Made by a program: the position numbers and the translations under genes
Notes under the pieces: generated by a model
The model's database searches: none
What the model saw: only the letters and a program-made list of their open reading frames with translations
What the model was told of the DNA's origin: nothing
Part shown: positions 15,971 through 22,052 of the stretch, one piece after another
How the letters are laid out: every line of letters begins with the position of its first letter
Position numbering within the stretch: position 1 is the first letter of the stretch
Source: a virus
Length of the DNA: 22,423 bases
IMG/VR virus record: IMGVR_UViG_3300025327_000162
Span: 1-22,423 of that record
Reading direction: 5' to 3' (one strand)

Positions 15971-15980
15971 GCGCGGTCAC

Positions 15981-16973
15981 CTACGGGTCCGGCACAATCG
16001 TCACGAAGAGATCGTCACAGCCCGCCGCCGTGGCCCGGAGCGTAATGACCCGCCCATTGAGATCCCCCGCGCCGAAGTCCACGGCGTAGATGCCAAAGGC
16101 AATCTCCGTCACCGCCGAGAGCGTCCCTGCCGCGAAGGCCCCATCATCAATTGATCGCGTCACGGTCACTGTCTTACCAGTCACCGGATTGTGATTGGTC
16201 GAATCCGTCATCAGGAATTCAAAACCGATGAGCGTCGCATTCTTCTTGATGCCGGAGCTAATGGACACCGCCGCCGTCACGCTCCCCACGCTGCCGGAGA
16301 GGTTGCCGGTGATATTGCCGACAATATCCATCGTCTGGTTCGGTAGATTGATGGCCGTGAGCCCAGCCCCCGCCACGCCGATTTCGGCGGTGTCGGTCTC
16401 GATGTCTGCTTCCTTGTCCCGGATAGCTTCCAGTGAATCCGTCGTCTGATCGTAGGTGAACGACCCAGCGGTCTTACTCAACATCTCATGAACCACGCTG
16501 CCCACCGTGGGCGGGGCAGCGCCGTCAATGTCCGAATCTGCCGCGAGGATCTCATCGAGGCGGGCATCCGCTATGGCCGTGTCCACTTCCGCATTCACAT
16601 CAAGCTTGGCCTGGGCACTAAGTCCCGCACGCTCGATGGAGAAGGACGCCAGCACCGCATTGACGGTTTTGGTGTCCACCACGGCACCGACGATGGCCAC
16701 TTGGTACTCATTGCCGGCGGCGTAGAAGCCCGCATCCGTGTTGTCGGAGAGGTCGATGTAGACGGAGTGCATCCCGGTGGCGTCGAAGTCTTCGAGTTGG
16801 GTCACGCCAGCGAGCGAACTGCGTTCCGTGGCCCAGGTCGCGGCGGTGGCGTGCGCCTTGAAAATCTTGAGCGTGCCGTCCGTCGAGCGCGTGATGCTGG
16901 CCCCGGTCTGGTCGTTCGTATTCCAAAGGAGCGCCACCTTGCCGTTGACTGGGAAATCGCCGAGATGCTTCAT
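15981..16973 (-). CDS. Virion protein with two related beta-sandwich domains
   Basis: 330 residues; its ATG overlaps the end of the LamG gene. Residues 1-115 and 245-330 look like two versions of the same domain: VALLWNTNDQTGASIT... with GMHSVYIDLSDNTDAGF, and LIGFEFLMTDSTNHNPVTGK with AFGIYAVDFGAGDLNG. Between them lies a helical, Asp-rich linker (LDVNAEVDTAIADARLDEIL, DSLEAIRDKEADIETDTAEI) and a short repeat-like piece (IVGNITGNLSGSVGSVTAAV). The linker type and the end domain are familiar from tail-associated proteins of uncultured phages. A fibre or surface role is inferred. It ends at 15981, before the long intergenic region. Confidence 0.7.
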   Translation of the reverse strand: MKHLGDFPVNGKVALLWNTNDQTGASITRSTDGTLKIFKAHATAATWATERSSLAGVTQLEDFDATGMHSVYIDLSDNTDAGFYAAGNEYQVAIVGAVVDTKTVNAVLASFSIERAGLSAQAKLDVNAEVDTAIADARLDEILAADSDIDGAAPPTVGSVVHEMLSKTAGSFTYDQTTDSLEAIRDKEADIETDTAEIGVAGAGLTAINLPNQTMDIVGNITGNLSGSVGSVTAAVSISSGIKKNATLIGFEFLMTDSTNHNPVTGKTVTVTRSIDDGAFAAGTLSAVTEIAFGIYAVDFGAGDLNGRVITLRATAAGCDDLFVTIVPDP

Positions 16974-17791
16974 GCGGAGACCAGCTTTCCACCTACGAGA
17001 GATTTATTTAGAATGTTGTAGCCGACGAGTGGTCCGGCGGTGTTCGCCCCCGCCGGCACGAAGTACCGCCGCCGGAGGATGGGGCGGAGGAAGGCGTAGG
17101 GTTCTTGTGACGTCCAATACATCTGTTCGTCGGACAAGGCATGGTCATATAGGAAGACGTGATAAATGTCTCCGTCAAAATAGAATCCGGCGCTACCATA
17201 CCGGCCGATGTCAAATGTGTTCGTATTCACGAGCGACTGCGTGCCTGTGTAGGCGAATGAGGCATCAAATGTGCCATCTACATAGTACCGAAGCGTGAGC
17301 CCGTTATAACTACCGGCGATCGTATGTACCAATCCATCGCCCGTGACATCGGTCACGAATCCAGAGTTGTGCCACGCCCCATCATAAAATGCGTACCCAT
17401 TGGATGAGGCACCGATCAGACTCAATCGCCACGGGACGTTTGATCCATTGAAATTCACCGAGGCGATCGTCTGATTACTAGCCCCGCGGTTGCATATGCG
17501 ACTCACGACGGACGTGGTCGCCTGCTGCAAATACGCGGGCTTGGGCGCGGCAAAGTATTTCCCGCCCGTCGTCGAAAACGTCGCGGTCATCCCGCCGGGT
17601 CCAGGCGTCCACGCAATCCCCCCGACCGGCGCAGCGGCCAATCCACGAGTCACGTCGATCGTTGGGCCTCCGCCTTCATTCAAGAGCCACGCCGCGAGGA
17701 GACCCTGCGCAAGGCGATGCCCCCAGTCGATCTCCGCCGCGCCGAACGGCGGCTTGACGCGGGGGTCGGGCCAGAGGAGCGAGCGCGGCAT
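16970..17791 (-). CDS. LamG/concanavalin A-like domain protein
   Basis: 273 residues. N-terminal IDWGHRLAQGLLAAWLLNEG followed by GGPTIDVT is the usual opening of phage proteins with a LamG fold. Residues about 90-240 hold the LamG domain: TIAGSYNGLTLRYYVDGTFD, TNTFDIGRYGSAGFYFDGDI, and the closing YHVFLYDHALSDEQMYWTSQ followed by EPYAFLRP. This fold binds sugars or proteins, so a receptor-binding or surface-decorating role is likely. GGAGAA lies 8 bases before ATG 17791, and the ATG overlaps a TAA (TAATG) although no gene now ends there. GC is lower than in neighbours: 17161-17220 has 28 of 60 G+C. Confidence 0.85.
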   Translation of the reverse strand: MPRSLLWPDPRVKPPFGAAEIDWGHRLAQGLLAAWLLNEGGGPTIDVTRGLAAAPVGGIAWTPGPGGMTATFSTTGGKYFAAPKPAYLQQATTSVVSRICNRGASNQTIASVNFNGSNVPWRLSLIGASSNGYAFYDGAWHNSGFVTDVTGDGLVHTIAGSYNGLTLRYYVDGTFDASFAYTGTQSLVNTNTFDIGRYGSAGFYFDGDIYHVFLYDHALSDEQMYWTSQEPYAFLRPILRRRYFVPAGANTAGPLVGYNILNKSLVGGKLVSA

Positions 17792-17802
17792 TACTGGAGT
17801 TC
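17791..17802 (-). other. Relic gene end (E-L-Q-stop) in front of the LamG gene
   Basis: Minus-strand GAACTCCAGTAA would encode E-L-Q-stop and overlaps the LamG start as TAATG. The real upstream gene ends with GAGCTTCAGTGA, also E-L-Q-stop, at 18367-18356, on the other side of the HNH gene. Nine of 12 bases agree and the three differences are synonymous transitions. Confidence 0.5.
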
Positions 17803-17823
17803 TCCGGTATGGTATAGTAGGGC

Positions 17824-18261
17824 ATGAAAACGAAACCGGTCAGTGGGTTCCCGGGCTACTGGATTACGGATACCGGCCGAGTCCTGAGCGGCATGGAACA
17901 ACGAAGTCCTGGTGGGCATGCGAACGGATTTCGAACAATAATCCACCGAAATCCTATTCGAGAACTCAAGCAAACGCTGACGAATCGGTACTTCGTCGTC
18001 GGCCTTCATCGAGAAAACACAGTCGTCTTGCGGCGGACACACCATCTTGTCCTTGAGACTTTCGTTGGGCCGCGCCCGAAGAATTATCTTGGGCGGCATC
18101 TCGACGGTAACACCGCCAACAATACGCTCGCAAACCTTGCGTGGTCCACCCATAGTGAGAACGCATTGGACCGTCGGCGACACGGCACTTGGACGAAGAC
18201 ACGCACCGATATGCGGAAGTTGACGGATCGGCAGTTCGTAGCCATTAGAAACTCGGCCTGA
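17824..18261 (+). CDS. HNH homing endonuclease with NUMOD4-like N-terminus, C-terminus cut by TGA
   Basis: 145 residues on the strand opposite to the late genes. Residues 8-22 (GFPGYWITDTGRVLS) fit NUMOD4. The HNH core spans about 73-110: RTHHLVLETFVGPRPKN, then RHLDGNTANNTLANLAWST, with His 73/74, His 92 and Asn 99/100 as likely metal and catalytic residues. After LTDRQFVAIRNSA the frame stops at TGA 18259-18261, but it continues in frame with a helix-turn-helix-like tail. Such genes spread by cutting DNA without the insert. GC is low (29 of 60 at 17941-18000). It lies between a structural gene and the LamG gene. The HNH core is intact, so nicking may survive. Confidence 0.85.
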   Translation: MKTKPVSGFPGYWITDTGRVLSGMEQRSPGGHANGFRTIIHRNPIRELKQTLTNRYFVVGLHRENTVVLRRTHHLVLETFVGPRPKNYLGRHLDGNTANNTLANLAWSTHSENALDRRRHGTWTKTRTDMRKLTDRQFVAIRNSA

Positions 18262-18381
18262 GGAGTCGGAACCGCAGAACTCATCGCGAAACACTATGGA
18301 ATCTCCACTTCGCATGTCTATGCGATCCGTAATGGCAGTAGACTGCGGCACGAGATCACTGAAGCTCATCTGCCTGGCTGA
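18259..18381 (+). pseudogene. Lost C-terminal DNA-binding tail of the HNH gene, beyond an in-frame TGA
   Basis: Reading on through TGA gives GVGTAELIAKHYGISTSHVY then AIRNGSRLR, up to TGA 18379. This aligns with the end of the other HNH protein (GVWPQRLIAREFLIDPSHVS, then KIHSGDRR), including the spacing after the L-t/s-D-x-x-x-x-x-I-R start. The tail is a helix-turn-helix-like segment usual in HNH homing enzymes. It is therefore a former coding part cut off by one stop codon. Confidence 0.65.
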
Positions 18382-18802
18382 ACAGCGTCACGGTCGAGCC
18401 CGTCGCCGGGAACGCCTGCCCAGAGGAATTTTTCAAGATGAACTTGACCTTGCACCCCGGGAGGGTGAAGATGTTGGAGGAACGGATCTGCGCCGCCGTG
18501 GTGTCGATCAGGCTGATGACGGCCACGAGCTTGTCCGCGCGGGCGTCGTTGTCCGAGTCAAGCGTGTCGTAGTTCGTCCCGTCCACGGCCCTGATCGCAT
18601 ACAAGGACACGAAGCCGGTGGCCGTTGGCGCAGACACGAAGTCCACCGCCACCACCGCCTGGAAGAACTGCCGGAGATCGGTTGAATTGTCGTACTCGGT
18701 GCCCGCCACCGACCACGCGCCATCCGCAAGGGCGTTCAGTTCCGTGGTCAGGACGGTGCCTTCGCTGGTCGGGGCGGCATCCCAGAGGACAATGTTAGCG
18801 AT
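18356..18802 (-). CDS. Conserved phage structural protein, probable ATC start
   Basis: The sequence IANIVLWDAAPTSEGTVLTT, then ELNALADGAWSVAGTEYDN, then FFQAVVAVDFVSAPTATGFV, follows a known pattern of phage virion proteins that normally start M-A-N and continue with 't-x-x-G-s-v-L-T-T-E-L-N-a-L'. The frame is open only from a TAG at 18817-18815. Between that stop and the conserved part there is no ATG, GTG or TTG. AGGAGG at 18816-18811 stands 8 bases before ATC 18802-18800, where ATG would be expected. A start at GTG 18715 or ATG further in would delete the conserved N-terminus. 148 residues. It ends in E-L-Q-TGA next to the HNH gene. Confidence 0.7.
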   Translation of the reverse strand: MANIVLWDAAPTSEGTVLTTELNALADGAWSVAGTEYDNSTDLRQFFQAVVAVDFVSAPTATGFVSLYAIRAVDGTNYDTLDSDNDARADKLVAVISLIDTTAAQIRSSNIFTLPGCKVKFILKNSSGQAFPATGSTVTLFSQADELQ

Positions 18803-18810
18803 GGCTATCT

Positions 18811-18816
18811 CCTCCT
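18811..18816 (-). promoter_or_regulatory. Shine-Dalgarno that points to an ATC start
   Basis: AGGAGG on the minus strand, 8 bases before ATC 18802. It is the only strong ribosome site near this gene and fixes the start within a few bases. An in-frame TAG overlaps it, so translation cannot begin further upstream. Confidence 0.6.
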
Positions 18817-18836
18817 ATGGGGTGTAGAATCTGACC

Positions 18837-19358
18837 ATGATCGAAACGTGGCACGAGATTCCACTGCCAGGCTACGACCACCTCTATGAGGCCAGCGACT
18901 GCGGCAGAGTCCGTAGCCGAGACCGTATAGACCGCTTCATGCGTCTCCATAGGGGCGTTGTGTTTACTCCGTTCCGTAGCCCAACCGGCTATCTCCAAGT
19001 GACCTTGAGCAACAACGGTCGGCAGTGGACATTCACCATTCACGATTTGATTGCACGTACATGGTTGGGAGAACGACCCAAGGGTTACGAGGTGAACCAC
19101 CTGAATGGTGACAAGGTGGACAACCGAGCGGAGAACCTCGAATATGTCAGCCGCAGCGCGAATCAGCATCATCGCTACCACGTCCTTGGAAAGCGCGCGC
19201 CACATGGAGAAGCCCATTACGCTGCACGACTATCTGATGCTGACGTGACCGAGATTCGAAGACTGCGCGGCGTATGGCCACAGAGATTGATAGCCAGAGA
19301 GTTCCTGATTGACCCGTCCCATGTCAGCAAGATCCACTCCGGCGACCGTCGCATTTAG
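18837..19358 (+). CDS. HNH homing endonuclease (NUMOD4 plus HNH)
   Basis: 173 residues, antisense to the late genes. NUMOD4: TWHEIPLPGYDHLYEASDCG followed by RVRSRDR at residues 4-30. HNH core: FTIHDLIARTWLGERPKGYE then VNHLNGDKVDNRAENLEYVS, with His 69, His 88 and Asn 97/100 as likely active-site residues. After GEAHYAARLSDADVTEIRRL a complete helix-turn-helix-like tail follows (LIAREFLIDPSHVSKIHSG). It is intact and related in plan to the HNH gene at 17824. GC is low (30 of 60 at 19021-19080). Its TAG overlaps the TAA of the minus-strand gene that ends at 19355. It would act by nicking or cutting related phage DNA so that the gene is copied. Confidence 0.9.
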   Translation: MIETWHEIPLPGYDHLYEASDCGRVRSRDRIDRFMRLHRGVVFTPFRSPTGYLQVTLSNNGRQWTFTIHDLIARTWLGERPKGYEVNHLNGDKVDNRAENLEYVSRSANQHHRYHVLGKRAPHGEAHYAARLSDADVTEIRRLRGVWPQRLIAREFLIDPSHVSKIHSGDRRI

Positions 19359-19840
19359 GCGCCCGGGATCAGGACGAAGGCGGCGCTCACGTCCACGCTC
19401 TCGATGGCCCCTTCGAAGGTCAGCGTGAAGGTGCCAGTGCCATCAAGGGCGAACAGGCGCTCCGCACGTGTCATCTTCCGCTTCGCGGCGGCTGCGAGCG
19501 CCGCGCGCATCGAGGTGCCAGTGCCTCCGCTGAAAATGTCGCTGAACCCATTTCGGATGTTGGCTAACGAGGGATTGACCGGCCCGATCATGAACATCAT
19601 GCGGAAGGCGTCACGCTCCCCCTGGCTCCGGGCAATGAATGTCGTCCAGTTCATCACCGCGAGGGCGTCATTGAGCGAGAACGACGTGCGCCAGCAGTCG
19701 GCCAGCGTCGGATCGGGCGCGTTGTAATAGTTTCGCACCGCCACGTTGTCATTGGCCGCGCCAAGATAGAACTCGGCCAATTCGGGATGGGTTTGTATAT
19801 CTGTCGCCAGGGTCACGATCTGCGCTGGTGTCAGGGCCAC
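19355..19840 (-). CDS. Conserved phage protein, function unknown
   Basis: 161 residues from GTG 19840, with AGGAGG 6 bases upstream. Sequence blocks RNYYNAPDPTLADCWRTSFS, then LNDALAVMNWTTFIARSQGE, then SLANIRNGFSDIFSGGTGTS and AAKRKMTRAERLFALDGTG, then TLTFEGAIESVDVSAAFVLI follow a pattern common in tailed phages: 'Y-N-a', 'i-f-S-G', 'a-x-R-x-a-t-r-a-E-r-l-f-a' and 'f-E-G'. I know no proven role; its usual place in phage late modules suggests a virion or assembly protein. The HNH gene at 18837 sits directly after it on the other strand. Confidence 0.75.
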   Translation of the reverse strand: MALTPAQIVTLATDIQTHPELAEFYLGAANDNVAVRNYYNAPDPTLADCWRTSFSLNDALAVMNWTTFIARSQGERDAFRMMFMIGPVNPSLANIRNGFSDIFSGGTGTSMRAALAAAAKRKMTRAERLFALDGTGTFTLTFEGAIESVDVSAAFVLIPGA

Positions 19841-19864
19841 AGCACGCCTCCTTCCATGGGTTGT

Positions 19865-19987
19865 CTACATGGATCGCACGGCGCGGACCGCGAAGGCCCG
19901 CCCAGACTGGCTTTTCTTGCGACCCTTGGGAGCCGGTTTGGGCCTGCCCTCGCCCATCATGGGCATCATGGGCATGGCCTGCGGCAT
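19865..19987 (-). CDS. Tiny Met-rich basic protein (40 residues)
   Basis: ATG 19987 to TAG 19867-19865. It begins MPQAMPMMPMMGEGRPKPAP, then a Lys/Arg-rich part (KGRKKSQSGRAFAVRAVRS). The repeated P-M-M motif and strong basic tail resemble tiny peptides of phage late regions. The ribosome site is weak. The frame is open further to 20143, but that part overlaps the next gene in another frame and looks like its shadow. Confidence 0.45.
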   Translation of the reverse strand: MPQAMPMMPMMGEGRPKPAPKGRKKSQSGRAFAVRAVRSM

Positions 19988-20009
19988 CCGGCCAGGGTGA
20001 CGCGGGCCC

Positions 20010-20183
20010 TTACTTGCCCCGCGTGGCACGGTTGATGCCTCCGCCCATCGTCGGGTTCCCCTTCGCGCTCTTGACGGGCCCGCTCCGCATCGGGGTGCCG
20101 CTGCCAGAGCGTCCCTGCTGGTAGCTGTTCCGCTCCTTCGCACTCACCCGCGCCAGCCCTGCCAGATCCAGTTTCGAGGCCAT
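20010..20183 (-). CDS. Small basic protein (57 residues)
   Basis: AAGGAG precedes ATG 20183. The protein begins MASKLDLAGLARVSAKERNS and ends PTMGGGINRATRGK. It is rich in Gly, Ser, Arg and Lys, with almost no large hydrophobic residues after position 10, so it is probably disordered. No family was recognised. The ribosome site and location between terminase and structural genes support a real gene. Confidence 0.6.
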   Translation of the reverse strand: MASKLDLAGLARVSAKERNSYQQGRSGSGTPMRSGPVKSAKGNPTMGGGINRATRGK

Positions 20184-20252
20184 GTCGGTGTCTCCTTGTG
20201 GTGAAAGGGCCCAGTTATCCGTCGCTGCGCGTCATCGTGACACCCTGCGTCG

Positions 20253-20269
20253 TCCAGGTCAAGCCTGGA
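20253..20269 (-). other. Short hairpin after the terminase gene
   Basis: TCCAGG (20269-20264) pairs with CCTGGA (20258-20253) around the loop CTTGA. It lies 8 bases after the terminase stop in a 93-base gap. There is no U tract, so it is not a clear intrinsic terminator; it may stabilise the mRNA end. Confidence 0.35.
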
Positions 20270-20276
20270 ATGTGGG

Positions 20277-20900
20277 TTAGGCGACCTGGCCCCGGGCGAC
20301 CCGCTCGATATAGTCGGCCGGCGCCCCGGTTTCCCGGAGATAGGCGAGGCGTCTTTCCAGCTCCCCATCCTGTTGCCGGCGGATCTGGACCGCCGGGAGG
20401 AGCTTGACCGCAGAGGCCAAGGCATCCACTAGGTCGACGGTCGGTGCCATCGGGAAGTTGACCAGTTCCGACCGGAGTTCGAGGTGTTGGGGCTGAAGGA
20501 ACAGCCGCCCGTTCCCGATCACAGGCTGGAGCACCGTGCGGATGCGCCAGGTCTTCTCCACGTTGGTCGGCTGGCGGACTTCCAGGATCGGCACCCGGCG
20601 CTCCCGGAACTTGGCTTCCCGCCCCACCATGTCGCCGTAGAGGGATTGCATGGCGTTGGACTCGATGCCGAAGGTCCGGGGGTGGAAGGTGTCGTTGACC
20701 TCGAACAGCTTAGCCGTCAACTGATCGGTCGAGCAGCGGGCGGCCCAGGCGAAGAGGACGAACACGCGGCCCCACGTGTCCTGCGCAACCACCACGATCG
20801 CGCTCCGGGCCCGGACGCGCTTCAGGGCGAGGCGCTTCCCAGCGGCGGGATCGCAGAACGCCACCCGGTAGGAGAGATCCCCCAAAGGCAGACGGGTCAT
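20277..20900 (-). CDS. terL: Large terminase, nuclease part
   Basis: 207 residues. The RNase H-like nuclease of phage terminases is recognisable: YRVAFCDPAAGK (Asp 17) as first acidic strand, TFGIESNAMQ (Glu 80) as second, and VDLVDALASAV (Asp 156, Asp 159) as the last. These residues hold the metal ions that cut concatemeric DNA. The C-terminus is helical and basic (VQIRRQQDGELERRLAYLRE). Its ATG at 20900 is the codon right after the TGA of the ATPase frame and is in the same frame. No good ribosome site precedes it, so it depends on restart or readthrough. Missing N-terminal ATPase is supplied by the neighbour. Confidence 0.85.
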   Translation of the reverse strand: MTRLPLGDLSYRVAFCDPAAGKRLALKRVRARSAIVVVAQDTWGRVFVLFAWAARCSTDQLTAKLFEVNDTFHPRTFGIESNAMQSLYGDMVGREAKFRERRVPILEVRQPTNVEKTWRIRTVLQPVIGNGRLFLQPQHLELRSELVNFPMAPTVDLVDALASAVKLLPAVQIRRQQDGELERRLAYLRETGAPADYIERVARGQVA

Positions 20901-22052
20901 TCAGATCGCCCGCAACCGGAAGCCCTGTCCGGGCTGATAGAGACTCTGCCACGAGTCGCGGGTCAAGACCGTCCCCACGGGCAGATCGGGTCGCGACGCT
21001 GGGGTATTGACCCGCTCGCCGATGGCCACGTCGCGCTCGTCCTCGGTGAACTGGATCATGTTGCCCACGATCGAGAACTCGCGAACCATCTCCATGTCGA
21101 AGTCCGTCAAGGCGGGATCGGAGCCGGAATTCATATAGAGCAACGAGAAGAGCACGCCGAACTCCCGTTGGAGCTGCGCGATCTTGTCGAGCGTAAAGGC
21201 CTCCGGCCAGATCGGGTCCCCGTCCTCGACGACGGCTTTCACGAGCCATTCCACGGTGGGATCGTTCTGCTGGATGTATTGGTAGAGATCCGCCACCCCC
21301 CACCGCGTGCCGATCAGGAACTCCAAACTCGACGGCTTGTTGATGAGCGCTCGGGAGGCGATATGCCAGTCGATGGCCTGCTGCATGACGAGGGGCGAAT
21401 TGGCAGCGTCCAGCGTCACCAGGTCGTCCTTGATGAGGACCGAAGGGTGCGCGCCGGTCACGGCGGCCCCCACGCCCATCGCGCGAATCGAGGGATCTGA
21501 CCATTCCTGGTTCCGGGGCACGATCATCTCGCGTTCGTTCCATTTCTTCGACTGCTTCCGGGGATTGTCCCAGACGCGATGGGGCCAGAGGGCGCGCAGC
21601 ACCTCGTTCGTCTCGAAGGCGGATTCCACAACGCGCAGCGCGTCCGTCATGCGGGCTTCGGTTTCCCCGGTCATGATGATCCGCTGATCGGCGCCATCCT
21701 CGCCGGGAAAGTAGATATTCGCCTCTTTCGGCTGGATGAGAATGTGAATCGGGAGGCCGTGGGATACGATCGTCGTTTTGGCGTGCTCCCGCGGCAGCAG
21801 AATCGCCTTCCGCATCGGGGGCACGCGCTGGAGGAACTGGCAGACCGGGAGATGGAGGGATTCCGTAAGGAACGTCTTGCCGAGGACGCCTTTGTTGAAG
21901 GCGTAAAGCGAGCCTTCCATCTTCCGGCGCTGGGTGGCGATCCAGGCCCCTTCGGCACTGGCGGCACCCGCTTGGCGCGCCTGCCCGGTTTTCCGGTCGA
22001 GCAGGATTTCCGCTTTGGCCTTCCGGGCACGCGCGGCCTGCTCGGCGTTCAC
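20901..22052 (-). CDS. terL: Large terminase, ATPase part
   Basis: 383 residues from GTG 22052. Walker A variant ILLPREHAKTTIV (about residues 84-96), Walker B VLIKDDLV (205-212, acidic Asp 209/210), and coupling-motif-like FLIGTRWGVADLY follow in order, as in the ATPase that drives DNA into the head. The N-terminus has QFLQRVPPMRKAI before Walker A. The frame ends with TGA 20903-20901 after GQGFRLRAI, in the linker where the nuclease normally follows. Overlap of GTG with the TGA of the upstream gene (GTGA) suggests coupling. Usual whole terminases have about 500-600 residues; the two parts add up to 590. Confidence 0.85.
   Translation of the reverse strand: MNAEQAARARKAKAEILLDRKTGQARQAGAASAEGAWIATQRRKMEGSLYAFNKGVLGKTFLTESLHLPVCQFLQRVPPMRKAILLPREHAKTTIVSHGLPIHILIQPKEANIYFPGEDGADQRIIMTGETEARMTDALRVVESAFETNEVLRALWPHRVWDNPRKQSKKWNEREMIVPRNQEWSDPSIRAMGVGAAVTGAHPSVLIKDDLVTLDAANSPLVMQQAIDWHIASRALINKPSSLEFLIGTRWGVADLYQYIQQNDPTVEWLVKAVVEDGDPIWPEAFTLDKIAQLQREFGVLFSLLYMNSGSDPALTDFDMEMVREFSIVGNMIQFTEDERDVAIGERVNTPASRPDLPVGTVLTRDSWQSLYQPGQGFRLRAI

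Noticed and set aside
17791-18369. 192-residue minus-strand frame opposite the first HNH gene
   Set aside because: The HNH gene on the plus strand has clear motifs. This frame is its shadow, except that its last codons (E-L-Q-stop) may be a relic of the old gene end.
18815-19360. Duplicated gene end around the second HNH gene, as seen for the first
   Set aside because: I compared the end of the 161-residue gene (IPGA-stop) with the sequence on the other side (18817-18835) and found only weak resemblance. No insertion site can be named.
18259-20903. Genetic code with TGA as a sense codon
   Set aside because: Two in-frame TGA codons hint at it, but the portal, coiled-coil, 446-residue and other genes end at TGA exactly at coupled starts, and TGG is used normally for Trp. 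Both cases are better explained locally.
20277-22052. Intron or intein between the terminase parts
   Set aside because: The two frames are directly adjacent with no intervening bases beyond the stop codon, so no intron or intein is present.
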